Origin: JBJGXI01 sp045635475
GTDB taxonomy: Bacteria; Bacillota; Bacilli; Bacillales; Amphibacillaceae
Length of the DNA: 47,360 nt
Assembly (NCBI RefSeq): GCF_045635475.1
Contig: NZ_JBJGXI010000044.1
Location: 1 to 47,360, forward strand
Direction of reading: 5' to 3'
Shown: positions 7,969 to 15,556 of the stretch, piece after piece
Position numbering within the stretch: position 1 is the first letter of the stretch
How the letters are laid out: every line of letters begins with the position of its first letter
Notes under the pieces: model-generated
What the model was told of the DNA's origin: nothing
Database searches by the model: none
What the model saw: the letters and a program-made list of their open reading frames with translations, nothing else
Position numbers and translations under genes: made by a program

Positions 7969-9086
7969 AAATAACGCCTTCCTTTCCACTCGTATCCTTG
8001 TTTACTGAACGATTTACATGCAGAATCTATCCCAATCGCAAGTACGAGAAACACACTAAACGGAATGAACACCCCATATAGTGGTAACATCCGATTAGAC
8101 ACATCTGAAATTGTTTTCGTGATAACAGCAAGCAAATAAGCAGATAAGGCCCACACATACAGTTCACCAACTACGATCCCATACAGCAAAACACCAAAAG
8201 GTAACAAATATAAAGTAAAATAGTAAATAACAACGGAAAGCATTAGTCCGATATTTTTATTTAATCCAGCAAAGATGTTTTTTTGATAGCCACGCCACAC
8301 TTCGCGCTGATTGTGATACATGCGCATGGATACGTAACGGTCTATTTTCATCAAATTAGCAGGAATGCCTGCTTTTTTAACCGCTTTAATCATCTCCATA
8401 TCATCCAACAACGCTTCACGAATTGTCTCATGTCCACCCACTTGCCAATAGCTACTTTGTTCAATAAGTATAAACCCACCATGTGCAGCGGAGAATTTCG
8501 AGTCTTGTGATGTTCGCACGAGTCGAATGGGTAAGTGACAAATAATCACAAACATCATCATCGACACCACGAGCTTCTCCATCCATGAGCCAACCACTTG
8601 TTTTGGAAAACCGGAAATCATCCCTGTTTTTTGCTTTTTTATCGTCGGCCCAACAGCAGCTAATACATGTTTTGACAGCCTTACATCTGCATCCAAAAAC
8701 AATAGCCACTCTCCCTGTGCTGCTTGTGCTAACTGGTGACAAGCATGCGATTTCCCTTGCCAACCAGACGGTAATGCTTCTCCTGTAATCAGCCGAACAC
8801 TCGGGTGTTCTTTTGCTATCTCTTCCACGAGTATTGCCGTTTGATCTGAAGAATGATCATCAAGCACTAAAATCTCTAACGGTGGAACTGATTGTTGTAA
8901 AATCGAATGTAAACTATCGATTATGTTATTTGCTTCGTTTCTTGCAGGAATAAGCACAGAAATAGTCGGAAATGTTGAGTTGTCCCCATGCTCTTGCTTT
9001 AAAGATTGAAGTTGAGATAAGTTAACGATCACAAACACTAGTTGCATGAATAGTATTGTACTGACGATTAGGAGAATGGCATCCAT
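7965..9086 (-). CDS. Family 2 glycosyltransferase, CrtQ-like
   Basis: 373 aa. N-terminal membrane segment (residues 4-24), then a GT-A domain: ISVLIPARNEANNI, ILVLDDHSSDQT, LLFLDADVRLS (DXD-type metal site) and ALLDDMEMIKAVKKAG (catalytic D-rich motif), followed by an RGYQKNIFAGL segment and several C-terminal membrane helices. Length and plan match CrtQ, which glucosylates diaponeurosporenoic acid. The start ATG at 9086 overlaps the acyltransferase gene by 19 bases and the stop overlaps crtP. Its acceptor is probably the hydroxyl or carboxyl of the C30 product; which one cannot be read from sequence. Confidence 0.88.
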   Translation of the reverse strand: MDAILLIVSTILFMQLVFVIVNLSQLQSLKQEHGDNSTFPTISVLIPARNEANNIIDSLHSILQQSVPPLEILVLDDHSSDQTAILVEEIAKEHPSVRLITGEALPSGWQGKSHACHQLAQAAQGEWLLFLDADVRLSKHVLAAVGPTIKKQKTGMISGFPKQVVGSWMEKLVVSMMMFVIICHLPIRLVRTSQDSKFSAAHGGFILIEQSSYWQVGGHETIREALLDDMEMIKAVKKAGIPANLMKIDRYVSMRMYHNQREVWRGYQKNIFAGLNKNIGLMLSVVIYYFTLYLLPFGVLLYGIVVGELYVWALSAYLLAVITKTISDVSNRMLPLYGVFIPFSVFLVLAIGIDSACKSFSKQGYEWKGRRYF

Positions 9087-9817
9087 TTTCTAATCCCTTC
9101 TTTCCAATCGTCAAACAGATCACTCGTTGACTTACTACGCTTATTGATCGGTTTAAACGTTGCATAATCATAAAAATGCGGATGTTCGATCACATAGTCA
9201 CGATGCGCATCAACTTGCTTTTCCAATATATCACGAAACACTTGTGTCCATTGATGGCGGTCTAGCTCACGTCCATTCCGCACTAGCACTTCATCAACTA
9301 TGATTGATGCGATTGGCTTTTGTTGTTCACTAAATGAATAATGAAAACTAACCGGCTTGACGATTACTTGGTCTAGTGTTTTTATTAAAGCTCCAATTCC
9401 TGATTCCAACTCAAATGGACGCTTTTCTTGATGCTCAATGGCACCCTGCGGAAACATCCAAATTGCTTTTCCCTGTTGAACTAATTGCTCACTATAATTT
9501 AGTGAACGAACAATATCCCTTGGGTGTTGTTTGTTTACTGAAAAAGCACCTAATTTTCTAAAAAACTGATACTTGCTTAAGCCTTTTTCATCCATCATAA
9601 TATAGTGGTCCAAGTTGGATAATTGTTCTGTTAACTGGAATATCAACAACCCATCCCACCACGAGCTATGATTTGCAATGTAGATCACCGGTCCCGATTG
9701 TATTGGATCAACATCTCCCTTACACACGACCGTATGAAAATTTCGTTTTATTAAATAATGTTTTTGATACAAGTAAAACAAGCGTCTAAACGGTTTGCTT
9801 TTTTGTGCGGTAAGCAT
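9068..9817 (-). CDS. PlsC-family acyltransferase of the carotenoid operon
   Basis: 249 aa from the ATG at 9815-9817, 7 bases behind GGAAGG. The PlsC catalytic box NHSSWWD (H-x4-D) follows VIYIAN, and MFPQGAIEHQEKRP is the second glycerol-phosphate/acyl-acceptor block. It lacks N-terminal membrane helices except the short hydrophobic box region. Placed between the CruF-like gene and the glycosyltransferase, it most likely transfers a fatty acyl group to the glycosyl carotenoid, the role CrtO plays in staphyloxanthin synthesis, though CrtO belongs to a different family. Ordinary lysophosphatidate acylation is the alternative. Confidence 0.82.
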   Translation of the reverse strand: MLTAQKSKPFRRLFYLYQKHYLIKRNFHTVVCKGDVDPIQSGPVIYIANHSSWWDGLLIFQLTEQLSNLDHYIMMDEKGLSKYQFFRKLGAFSVNKQHPRDIVRSLNYSEQLVQQGKAIWMFPQGAIEHQEKRPFELESGIGALIKTLDQVIVKPVSFHYSFSEQQKPIASIIVDEVLVRNGRELDRHQWTQVFRDILEKQVDAHRDYVIEHPHFYDYATFKPINKRSKSTSDLFDDWKEGIRKWMPFS

Positions 9818-10523
9818 ATCGATACCTTCCTTCACTTACAAAAATAAACCCGATGGCCAACGGAAACAGGGAAGGAAATCCATGTTTCCAACCAAGTGAA
9901 CCAAACATAAATAGCATAAGCTGAAATAAGCGTGTTGCAATCCGATGTGTCTGTTGACTGCGTTCTACTAACGGGAAAACAAACGATAATAAAGCGCCAA
10001 TCACATACCAGCTTATAAAATTAGTTGTAGGAATTTGGAAATATGCTCCTGGGTGCTGCCAATGCCAGAAATTCATTTGTTCTGCAACAGGATCTAAAAT
10101 TAAATCAAGCACTACTACCCAAAGACCCGTGTCTAAGGCGCGTAACCACTTGTTGCTTTGCGTGGAAAGGAGGATACTATTTGCGATTATCCCTACCCAC
10201 GCTAAAGCGATCGTAAATGGTACACCTAGCAATAGTGGACCAAGCGTTGCTGTATAATGATATTCCCCAAACGGAAAACCTGTTGAAATACCAATTACTT
10301 CTATGAAAAATGTAACAATTGCTACGCGAGCGGCACAAATCCATATCAAACGCTTCCAAGTATAGATAGTAGCAAAAAGATCGACCATACAGACTGCATA
10401 TAAAATTAAGAAAATAGCATTAGAAAATTGTAGCCATGCTGGGATTTCCCAGAACAGCATTAACACAAAGCCAATCCCATACCATACAACAAACAACGGA
10501 AGTGGTTTTAAGTAGGTTCGCAA
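9786..10523 (-). CDS. Carotenoid biosynthesis protein, CruF-like (DUF422) hydratase candidate
   Basis: 245 aa with about seven hydrophobic segments. Diagnostic stretches are the acidic FFIEVIGISTGFPFGEYHYT, the following PLLLGVPFTIALAW, and LDLILDPVAEQMNFWHW, which carry the conserved Glu/Asp/His residues of the family. Members add water to the end of acyclic carotenoids (C-1,2 or C-1',2' hydration) in haloarchaea, Deinococcus and others. The start is a TTG at 10523 with a weak AGAGTGA site; the 3' end overlaps the acyltransferase gene by 32 bases. Its presence suggests a 1-hydroxylated C30 product, which the two-desaturase set and the glycosyltransferase would suit. Confidence 0.8.
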   Translation of the reverse strand: MRTYLKPLPLFVVWYGIGFVLMLFWEIPAWLQFSNAIFLILYAVCMVDLFATIYTWKRLIWICAARVAIVTFFIEVIGISTGFPFGEYHYTATLGPLLLGVPFTIALAWVGIIANSILLSTQSNKWLRALDTGLWVVVLDLILDPVAEQMNFWHWQHPGAYFQIPTTNFISWYVIGALLSFVFPLVERSQQTHRIATRLFQLMLFMFGSLGWKHGFPSLFPLAIGFIFVSEGRYRYAYRTKKQTV

Positions 10524-10542
10524 CTATATCACTCTTTTCTAC

Positions 10543-11370
10543 CTATTGCGTTAGTTGTAAAAACAACTTACTTTTCCGTTGATTAGTTACAACCGCTCGC
10601 TTTGTAAATACTTGATAATCATTTTCCTGTACAACTTGAACAATCTCTCGGTAATAATTTGCTGCTAGTTTTATAGATAATCCACTTTTCTTAGGATACG
10701 TATCTAGCATTTCTAATCCTTCTCTAAACCAGTCATCTGCAACCTCGATTAAATCATTTACAATACGCCTGAATGAATCATTCACCAGTTGCGCGTCAAA
10801 ATCTTGTTGCTGATAGTTATATTTGTTTAATAACTCACTAGGTACATATCTTCTTTCTAATTGTTGATCGGCACCAATATCACGGATGATATTGACAATT
10901 TGCATCGCTTTTCCTAATGCGACACCAGACTGCACGATTTTCTCGTCAGCTCGATCATGAAGCACAGGAATTAGCATTTCTCCAACCGATCCAGCTACGC
11001 GGTAACAATAGTCTTCTAATTGCCCCAATGTTTCATATGATGTTTGCACATAATCCAGGCGTTGGCCACTCATTTGTGTATAATATGGCTGTTTCGAAAT
11101 TGGAAATTGCTCAAATAGCCACCTGAGCGCCGGCCAGACAAAGTGCCCCTCTGCTTCTTCTAAGTGATTAAAATGGTCTTCAAGCTCATCTAATGTGTAT
11201 GGAGACCGGTCCGGTTCGTCAACGGCATCATCAATCATCCGGCAAAATGAATAAATAATATAAACAGCCTCTTTTCTTGGTGAAGGCAAGAATTTAAATG
11301 CATGATAAAAACTTGAAGAGTTCTCCTTCATCATTTGCTCGCAAGCTAGCGAAAATGACCGGTTAAGCAT
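10543..11370 (-). CDS. crtM: Dehydrosqualene (4,4'-diapophytoene) synthase
   Basis: 275 aa, normal for the squalene/phytoene synthase family. The first Asp-rich motif is FCRMIDDAVDE, the second is NIIRDIGADQQLERRYVP, and YCYRVAGSVGEM matches the active-site helix. It condenses two farnesyl diphosphates to the C30 backbone. The start ATG at 11370 lies behind GGAGATGG, overlapping the end of the previous gene by 8 bases; a 19-base gap follows to the CruF-like gene. C30 rather than C40 specificity is inferred from length, from the CrtN/CrtP company and from the absence of a GGPP synthase gene nearby. Confidence 0.92.
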   Translation of the reverse strand: MLNRSFSLACEQMMKENSSSFYHAFKFLPSPRKEAVYIIYSFCRMIDDAVDEPDRSPYTLDELEDHFNHLEEAEGHFVWPALRWLFEQFPISKQPYYTQMSGQRLDYVQTSYETLGQLEDYCYRVAGSVGEMLIPVLHDRADEKIVQSGVALGKAMQIVNIIRDIGADQQLERRYVPSELLNKYNYQQQDFDAQLVNDSFRRIVNDLIEVADDWFREGLEMLDTYPKKSGLSIKLAANYYREIVQVVQENDYQVFTKRAVVTNQRKSKLFLQLTQ

Positions 11371-12814
11371 TCACTTCCATCTCCTTTTCAATTAGTTCAC
11401 TTAGCAGTCTTGCACCTTGCATGACAATCGGAATGCCCCCACCAGGATGAACAGAGGCACCGACAGCATATAAGCCACTGATCGTGGGGTGTGATACTTG
11501 CGGCCTGAAGCCACCTGACTGATTTATGTTAGGTGCAATTCCAAAGCTTCCACCCATATAGTTTCCCTCAGCTTCCGCGTCTCTTGGGGTTCGAACCTCT
11601 TTCCATTCTATTGACGCTTGCAATCCTTTAAAACAGCTGTTTTCAACCCGTTGTATTTGTTGGTCAACCAAGGCGTCAAGCACTTCGTCAGATAGCTTCA
11701 TAGCTGATGGAACTGGAATTAGAAAATACAATACACTCGTCCCGGCTGGTGCTGCTTCACTATCAATCGCACAAGGATTAAAAACATAACACGATGGGTC
11801 TGTAGGTGCTTTGTTCTCCTTGAATACTTCCTTCATATTTTGGTCAAAGTCGTCCGACAAAAAGAACTGATGTGTAATTGCCGTATTCCACCGTTTATTT
11901 ACCCCTAAATACACGAGCACACACCCTGATGATGGCTGATATTTTTTAATCGCCTTTTTCTTTGTGTCTAGTAACGTATCAAGATGTGGATAGTCACCAT
12001 TAAAGACAACGGCATCACTGGGCTGAAAATTCCCATTGATGACAACTCCTTGTGCTTTTTTGTTTTTTGTTACAATTCGTTCTACCTCGGTCTGTTTATA
12101 AATAGTAATATTTCTTGTTGCACATTCCTGCTCTAACTTCGGGATCAAACTTGCATAACCGCCTTTAAGATACCAAATGCCAAAAGCGTGCTCACTATAC
12201 GATATTAAGCCGTACAATGCTGGCACATTATGAGGGGAACCACCAATGTATAGACTTTGCAGTGCATAAGCATGCCGCAGTCGAATATCATCAAAATATA
12301 GCGACAAAAAGTCCTGAACATTTTTATAGGACTGTGACTGCCATACAAATTTTGCATTTGTAAAGGAAAGAAAATCCCTTTTCCGCTTAAATATACGAGA
12401 CAAAAATGCCTCAAAACCAAACTGGTAAACAGCTTCCATGTCTTCCATATACCGTTTGAAATGAAACGATTCACCCGGAAACTGCCTTTCAACCTCTACT
12501 ATTTGCTTGTCGATTTCTTTCCATTTTCTAAACGTCGAACCGTCTGCATAATATATGTCGTACAAAGGATCACAGGATAACAATTCTAATTCACTCGTAT
12601 CCATCCCTGCATCCTGCAAAATTTCAAGTAATAGATCTGGTAACAATACAATTGTTGGACCTTGGTCAATCACAAATCTTCCATTAGATTGAAAGGCCAA
12701 CCTTCCACCAAGCTCCTCGTTTTTTTCATAAATGGTCACTTGATGCCCTTGTCTTTCCAGCAAAAGCGCAGCCGTTAATCCGCCGATTCCTCCACCAACA
12801 ATTGTGATATTCAT
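11363..12814 (-). CDS. Second CrtN-like carotenoid desaturase (CrtNc-like)
   Basis: 483 aa. FAD-binding start ITIVGGGIGGLTAALLLERQ and EKNEELGGRLAF; IDQGPTIVLLPD; QSLYIGGSPHNVPALYGL; C-terminal GLYAVGASVHPGGGIPIVMQ. It is a full-length member of the CrtI/CrtN family but clearly different from the neighbours on both sides. It follows crtN with an ATGA overlap and precedes crtM. In orange spore-formers with such sets, a paralogue is thought to carry out extra desaturation (for example at the 3,4 position after hydration). That assignment is inference. Confidence 0.85.
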   Translation of the reverse strand: MNITIVGGGIGGLTAALLLERQGHQVTIYEKNEELGGRLAFQSNGRFVIDQGPTIVLLPDLLLEILQDAGMDTSELELLSCDPLYDIYYADGSTFRKWKEIDKQIVEVERQFPGESFHFKRYMEDMEAVYQFGFEAFLSRIFKRKRDFLSFTNAKFVWQSQSYKNVQDFLSLYFDDIRLRHAYALQSLYIGGSPHNVPALYGLISYSEHAFGIWYLKGGYASLIPKLEQECATRNITIYKQTEVERIVTKNKKAQGVVINGNFQPSDAVVFNGDYPHLDTLLDTKKKAIKKYQPSSGCVLVYLGVNKRWNTAITHQFFLSDDFDQNMKEVFKENKAPTDPSCYVFNPCAIDSEAAPAGTSVLYFLIPVPSAMKLSDEVLDALVDQQIQRVENSCFKGLQASIEWKEVRTPRDAEAEGNYMGGSFGIAPNINQSGGFRPQVSHPTISGLYAVGASVHPGGGIPIVMQGARLLSELIEKEMEVNA

Positions 12815-14331
12815 TGTGTAAGCTCCCTATTGTAATCCGCGTTAGCTTTACGATCATTTTCGTGTTCTGCTATCAATAGGTCGGTACTAATCATCGCAGA
12901 TTGAAAAATTGTCGGTAAACCACTGCCTGGGTGCGTTCCCCCACCAACAAGATAACAATGATCCACGTCTTCAAATTTATTGTGTGGACGGAAATACATC
13001 ATCTGGTCCAAGCTATGTGATAGGTTAAAAGTAGCACCTTTATACACGTGAAAGTCCGCTTCCCAATCAGCTGGGGTGATAACCTTTTCCACCTCAATCC
13101 AATCTCGTATGTCTGCTAGTCCTGGTTGTTGCGCTAGTTTAGTAATAATTTTATCTTTTACTACTTCTCTTTGCTCTTCCCAATCAATATCTGCATCCAA
13201 ATTAGGGACAGGCATAAGCAAATACAAAGCTGTTTTTCCTTCTGGTGCAAGGGTCTTGTCGATAACGGATGGATTATGTACATATATAGACGGATCATCC
13301 GAAAGCTTTGATTGTTTGGTAATCTCCATTACATTTTTTTTATAATCATCAGCGAAAAATATCAAATGGTGTGGTAAATCTAGTTCTCGGTCAATTCCGA
13401 GATAAACCATAAACGTAGAGCAAGATACACTTTTTTTCTCTAGTCGCGCTTTACGATATTTAGTTAAATCTGACTGATCAAATAAATGTGTCATAGTATA
13501 ACCAAAATCAGCATTAATGATCACATCATCTGCATATATTTCCTCTCCATCTGAGAGTGTTACGCCCTTCGCTTCACCATCCTCAACAATGATCTTGTCT
13601 ACAGCTGCATTTGTATAAATGTCTCCACCATACTCTTCAATCACGCTAGCCATTGCTTCACAAATTTGATTTACGCCGCCTGTAGGATGATACAAACCAT
13701 AACGGTGCTCTAAGTAAGAGAGAATCGTAAAGGTACCGGGGCAGTCCCATGGTGACATTCCTAGATATTTCGCTTGAAAGGAAAACGCCCATTTTAAACG
13801 CTCATCAGAAAAATATTTTGATAACCTACCATAAACGGTATCAAGCGCATTTAGCTTCGGTAATGCTCTCCACATATCCTTTGTAAAAAAATCTCCTAAA
13901 CTCGTAAACGGTTGTTTTAATAGATTCGTAACCCGATCAAACTTTTCACCTTCAATGCGTAAAAAGCGTTCATAACTTTCTTCATCTCCTGGAAATAATT
14001 CTTTAATTTGCGCTTTAGTCGCTTCTACATCACGGCTCGGAGTAAACGAAATATCTCCAAATTTCAGTGTGTATAGCGGTGACAGTTCCTTCATTTGCAC
14101 GTACTCGTGCAAATTTCTGCCAGCACGCTCAAACAACTCCTCTAACACTTGAGGCATCATTAGAAAAGTCGGTCCCAAGTCAAAAGAATAGTCACCAACG
14201 GAAAGCTTTGACGTTCTACCGCCAATCACAGGTTGTTTCTCAACTATCTTTACTCTATAACCCTTAGCACTTAACAGCATTCCTGCAGCTAGCCCACCAG
14301 GGCCCGCTCCGACAATTATTATTTTTTTCAT
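12811..14331 (-). CDS. crtN: 4,4'-diapophytoene desaturase, first gene of the carotenoid operon
   Basis: 506 aa from the ATG at 14329-14331, just behind a GGAGG; the frame extends upstream without a better start. IIIVGAGPGGLAAGMLLSAK and EKQPVIGGRTS form the FAD site; FDLGPTFLMMPQV, then FQAKYLGMSPWDCPGTF, DPSIYVHNPSVIDKTLAPEG and VGGGTHPGSGLP agree with staphylococcal CrtN, including the SCSTFMVYLGID segment. It desaturates the C30 backbone to coloured diaponeurosporene or diapolycopene. It is transcribed from the intergenic region shared with the CarH-like gene. Confidence 0.9.
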   Translation of the reverse strand: MKKIIIVGAGPGGLAAGMLLSAKGYRVKIVEKQPVIGGRTSKLSVGDYSFDLGPTFLMMPQVLEELFERAGRNLHEYVQMKELSPLYTLKFGDISFTPSRDVEATKAQIKELFPGDEESYERFLRIEGEKFDRVTNLLKQPFTSLGDFFTKDMWRALPKLNALDTVYGRLSKYFSDERLKWAFSFQAKYLGMSPWDCPGTFTILSYLEHRYGLYHPTGGVNQICEAMASVIEEYGGDIYTNAAVDKIIVEDGEAKGVTLSDGEEIYADDVIINADFGYTMTHLFDQSDLTKYRKARLEKKSVSCSTFMVYLGIDRELDLPHHLIFFADDYKKNVMEITKQSKLSDDPSIYVHNPSVIDKTLAPEGKTALYLLMPVPNLDADIDWEEQREVVKDKIITKLAQQPGLADIRDWIEVEKVITPADWEADFHVYKGATFNLSHSLDQMMYFRPHNKFEDVDHCYLVGGGTHPGSGLPTIFQSAMISTDLLIAEHENDRKANADYNRELTQ

Positions 14332-14375
14332 CGTATCCTCCCTCACTTTCAACAACCGACGTGACAAATTCTCCA

Positions 14376-14421
14376 CCCTAATTATATAATCTTTGTATAA
14401 CTTTTGTATAGATTTTAGCAT
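14376..14421 (-). promoter_or_regulatory. Candidate CarH operator overlapping the crt promoter
   Basis: On the minus strand the elements TATACA, TATACA and TATATA occur at exact 11-base steps (plus-strand TGTATA at 14394 and 14405). This fits nnTnTACAn direct repeats, the published Thermus CarH operator form. The first TATACA could serve as a -35 box 18 bases before a TATAAT that overlaps the third repeat. Repressor binding would therefore cover the promoter. Confidence 0.65.
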
Positions 14422-14522
14422 ATTTTATTACAATTTGCACATCGATTAACCTTGACCAACGGTAAAATTAACAGTTTAATTTTTAGCAAATATTTTTAAA
14501 AAGGTCTGAAATACAGTATGCT

Positions 14523-14550
14523 TATACAAGTACTGTATAGATTTTGTATC
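14523..14550 (+). promoter_or_regulatory. Candidate second CarH-type operator at the regulator's own promoter
   Basis: TGTATAGATTT at 14534 is followed 11 bases later by TGTATC (14545), and an inverted TATACA lies at 14523-14528. TGTATAGATTTT is also shared with the repeat at 14405. It sits immediately before the regulator's ribosome site, consistent with autoregulation. Confidence 0.5.
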
Positions 14551-14576
14551 AGTTTTTCAGAAGGTGAGTGACCTAT

Positions 14577-15461
14577 TTGTTTGGGATAAAAAAAGTATCA
14601 GAGATAACCGGGATTTCGCCAATTACATTAAGGGCGTGGGAAAATAGATATGAAGTGATAAAACCATTGCGGACCGATGGCGGGACCAGGATGTATACCC
14701 AAGAGCACGTCGATGACCTGTTATGGGTAATTAATGAGAAAGAAACAAATAAAATTTCGGTAAAACAAGCGATGAAGTTATTGCAGGAAAGAAAGCATAA
14801 ACTTGATGCAACGCATATCGTGACGCAGGAAGTAATTGCAGACTATAACCAGTTTATTGACAATATTTATAAAGCGTTAGTGCAATATGACACAACAAAG
14901 GCGACACATCTCACTAATCTTGCTTTTTCAACGTTTGATTATGAAGATGTCTTTCATCATATTTTCGCACCAATTTTATATATAGTTGGCGACAATTGGA
15001 AATCAGGAGAGCTAAGTGTCGCACAGGAGCATTTTATTAGTCACTATTTACAAAGAAGGCTGTTCCATTTTTTCCAAGAAATATCCGGAGACAGTAATAA
15101 GCCGAAAGCGTTAGCGATTTGTCCACCAAATGAACTGCACAATATTGGCTTAATTCTATTTTCCTTATTTCTCAAAAGACGTGGCACAGACGTCTTATTT
15201 ATTGGGGAAAACACGCCAAAGGAAAACGTACTTCCTGTCATCCATGCAAATAATGTTCGGCTCATTTGTTTTTCGGTTACAATTGATGACCATGTCAAGC
15301 ATTTGCAGGATTTTATTGCCTATTTGGATGACTATTCGCTTGATGTGCACTACGTTATAGGCGGGGCAGCCGCGAAGCAGATTCCTGACCAACTTCAAAA
15401 ATTTGTACTTTCCGGCGGGGTTGAGGAATGGGGTTCTTGGTTAAACAAGATTAAACTATAA
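14577..15461 (+). CDS. MerR-family B12-dependent photoreceptor regulator (CarH/LitR type)
   Basis: About 294 aa from the TTG at 14577, 9 bases after AAGGTGA (a GTG at 14568 is the alternative). An N-terminal MerR helix-turn-helix (KKVSEITGISPITLRAWENR) with the wing RTDGGTRMYT is followed by a four-helix bundle and a cobalamin-binding Rossmann domain. Key residues of light-sensing members are all there: W141, nine residues, then E151-H152 (Wx9EH), and the lower-ligand H188 in NELHNIG. The H152-to-H188 spacing of 36 is close to that in Thermus CarH. In the dark such proteins bind DNA as AdoCbl tetramers and light breaks them apart. It is divergent from the crt operon and should repress it in the dark. 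Confidence 0.92.
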   Translation: MFGIKKVSEITGISPITLRAWENRYEVIKPLRTDGGTRMYTQEHVDDLLWVINEKETNKISVKQAMKLLQERKHKLDATHIVTQEVIADYNQFIDNIYKALVQYDTTKATHLTNLAFSTFDYEDVFHHIFAPILYIVGDNWKSGELSVAQEHFISHYLQRRLFHFFQEISGDSNKPKALAICPPNELHNIGLILFSLFLKRRGTDVLFIGENTPKENVLPVIHANNVRLICFSVTIDDHVKHLQDFIAYLDDYSLDVHYVIGGAAAKQIPDQLQKFVLSGGVEEWGSWLNKIKL

Positions 15462-15556
15462 CCCTACCTGACTTGGGTTTAGCCTATATCAGTGGAACTT
15501 TTCATACTACTCATTCGTACATGTACAAACAACATTTTACGAAAAGGATGGATTAG

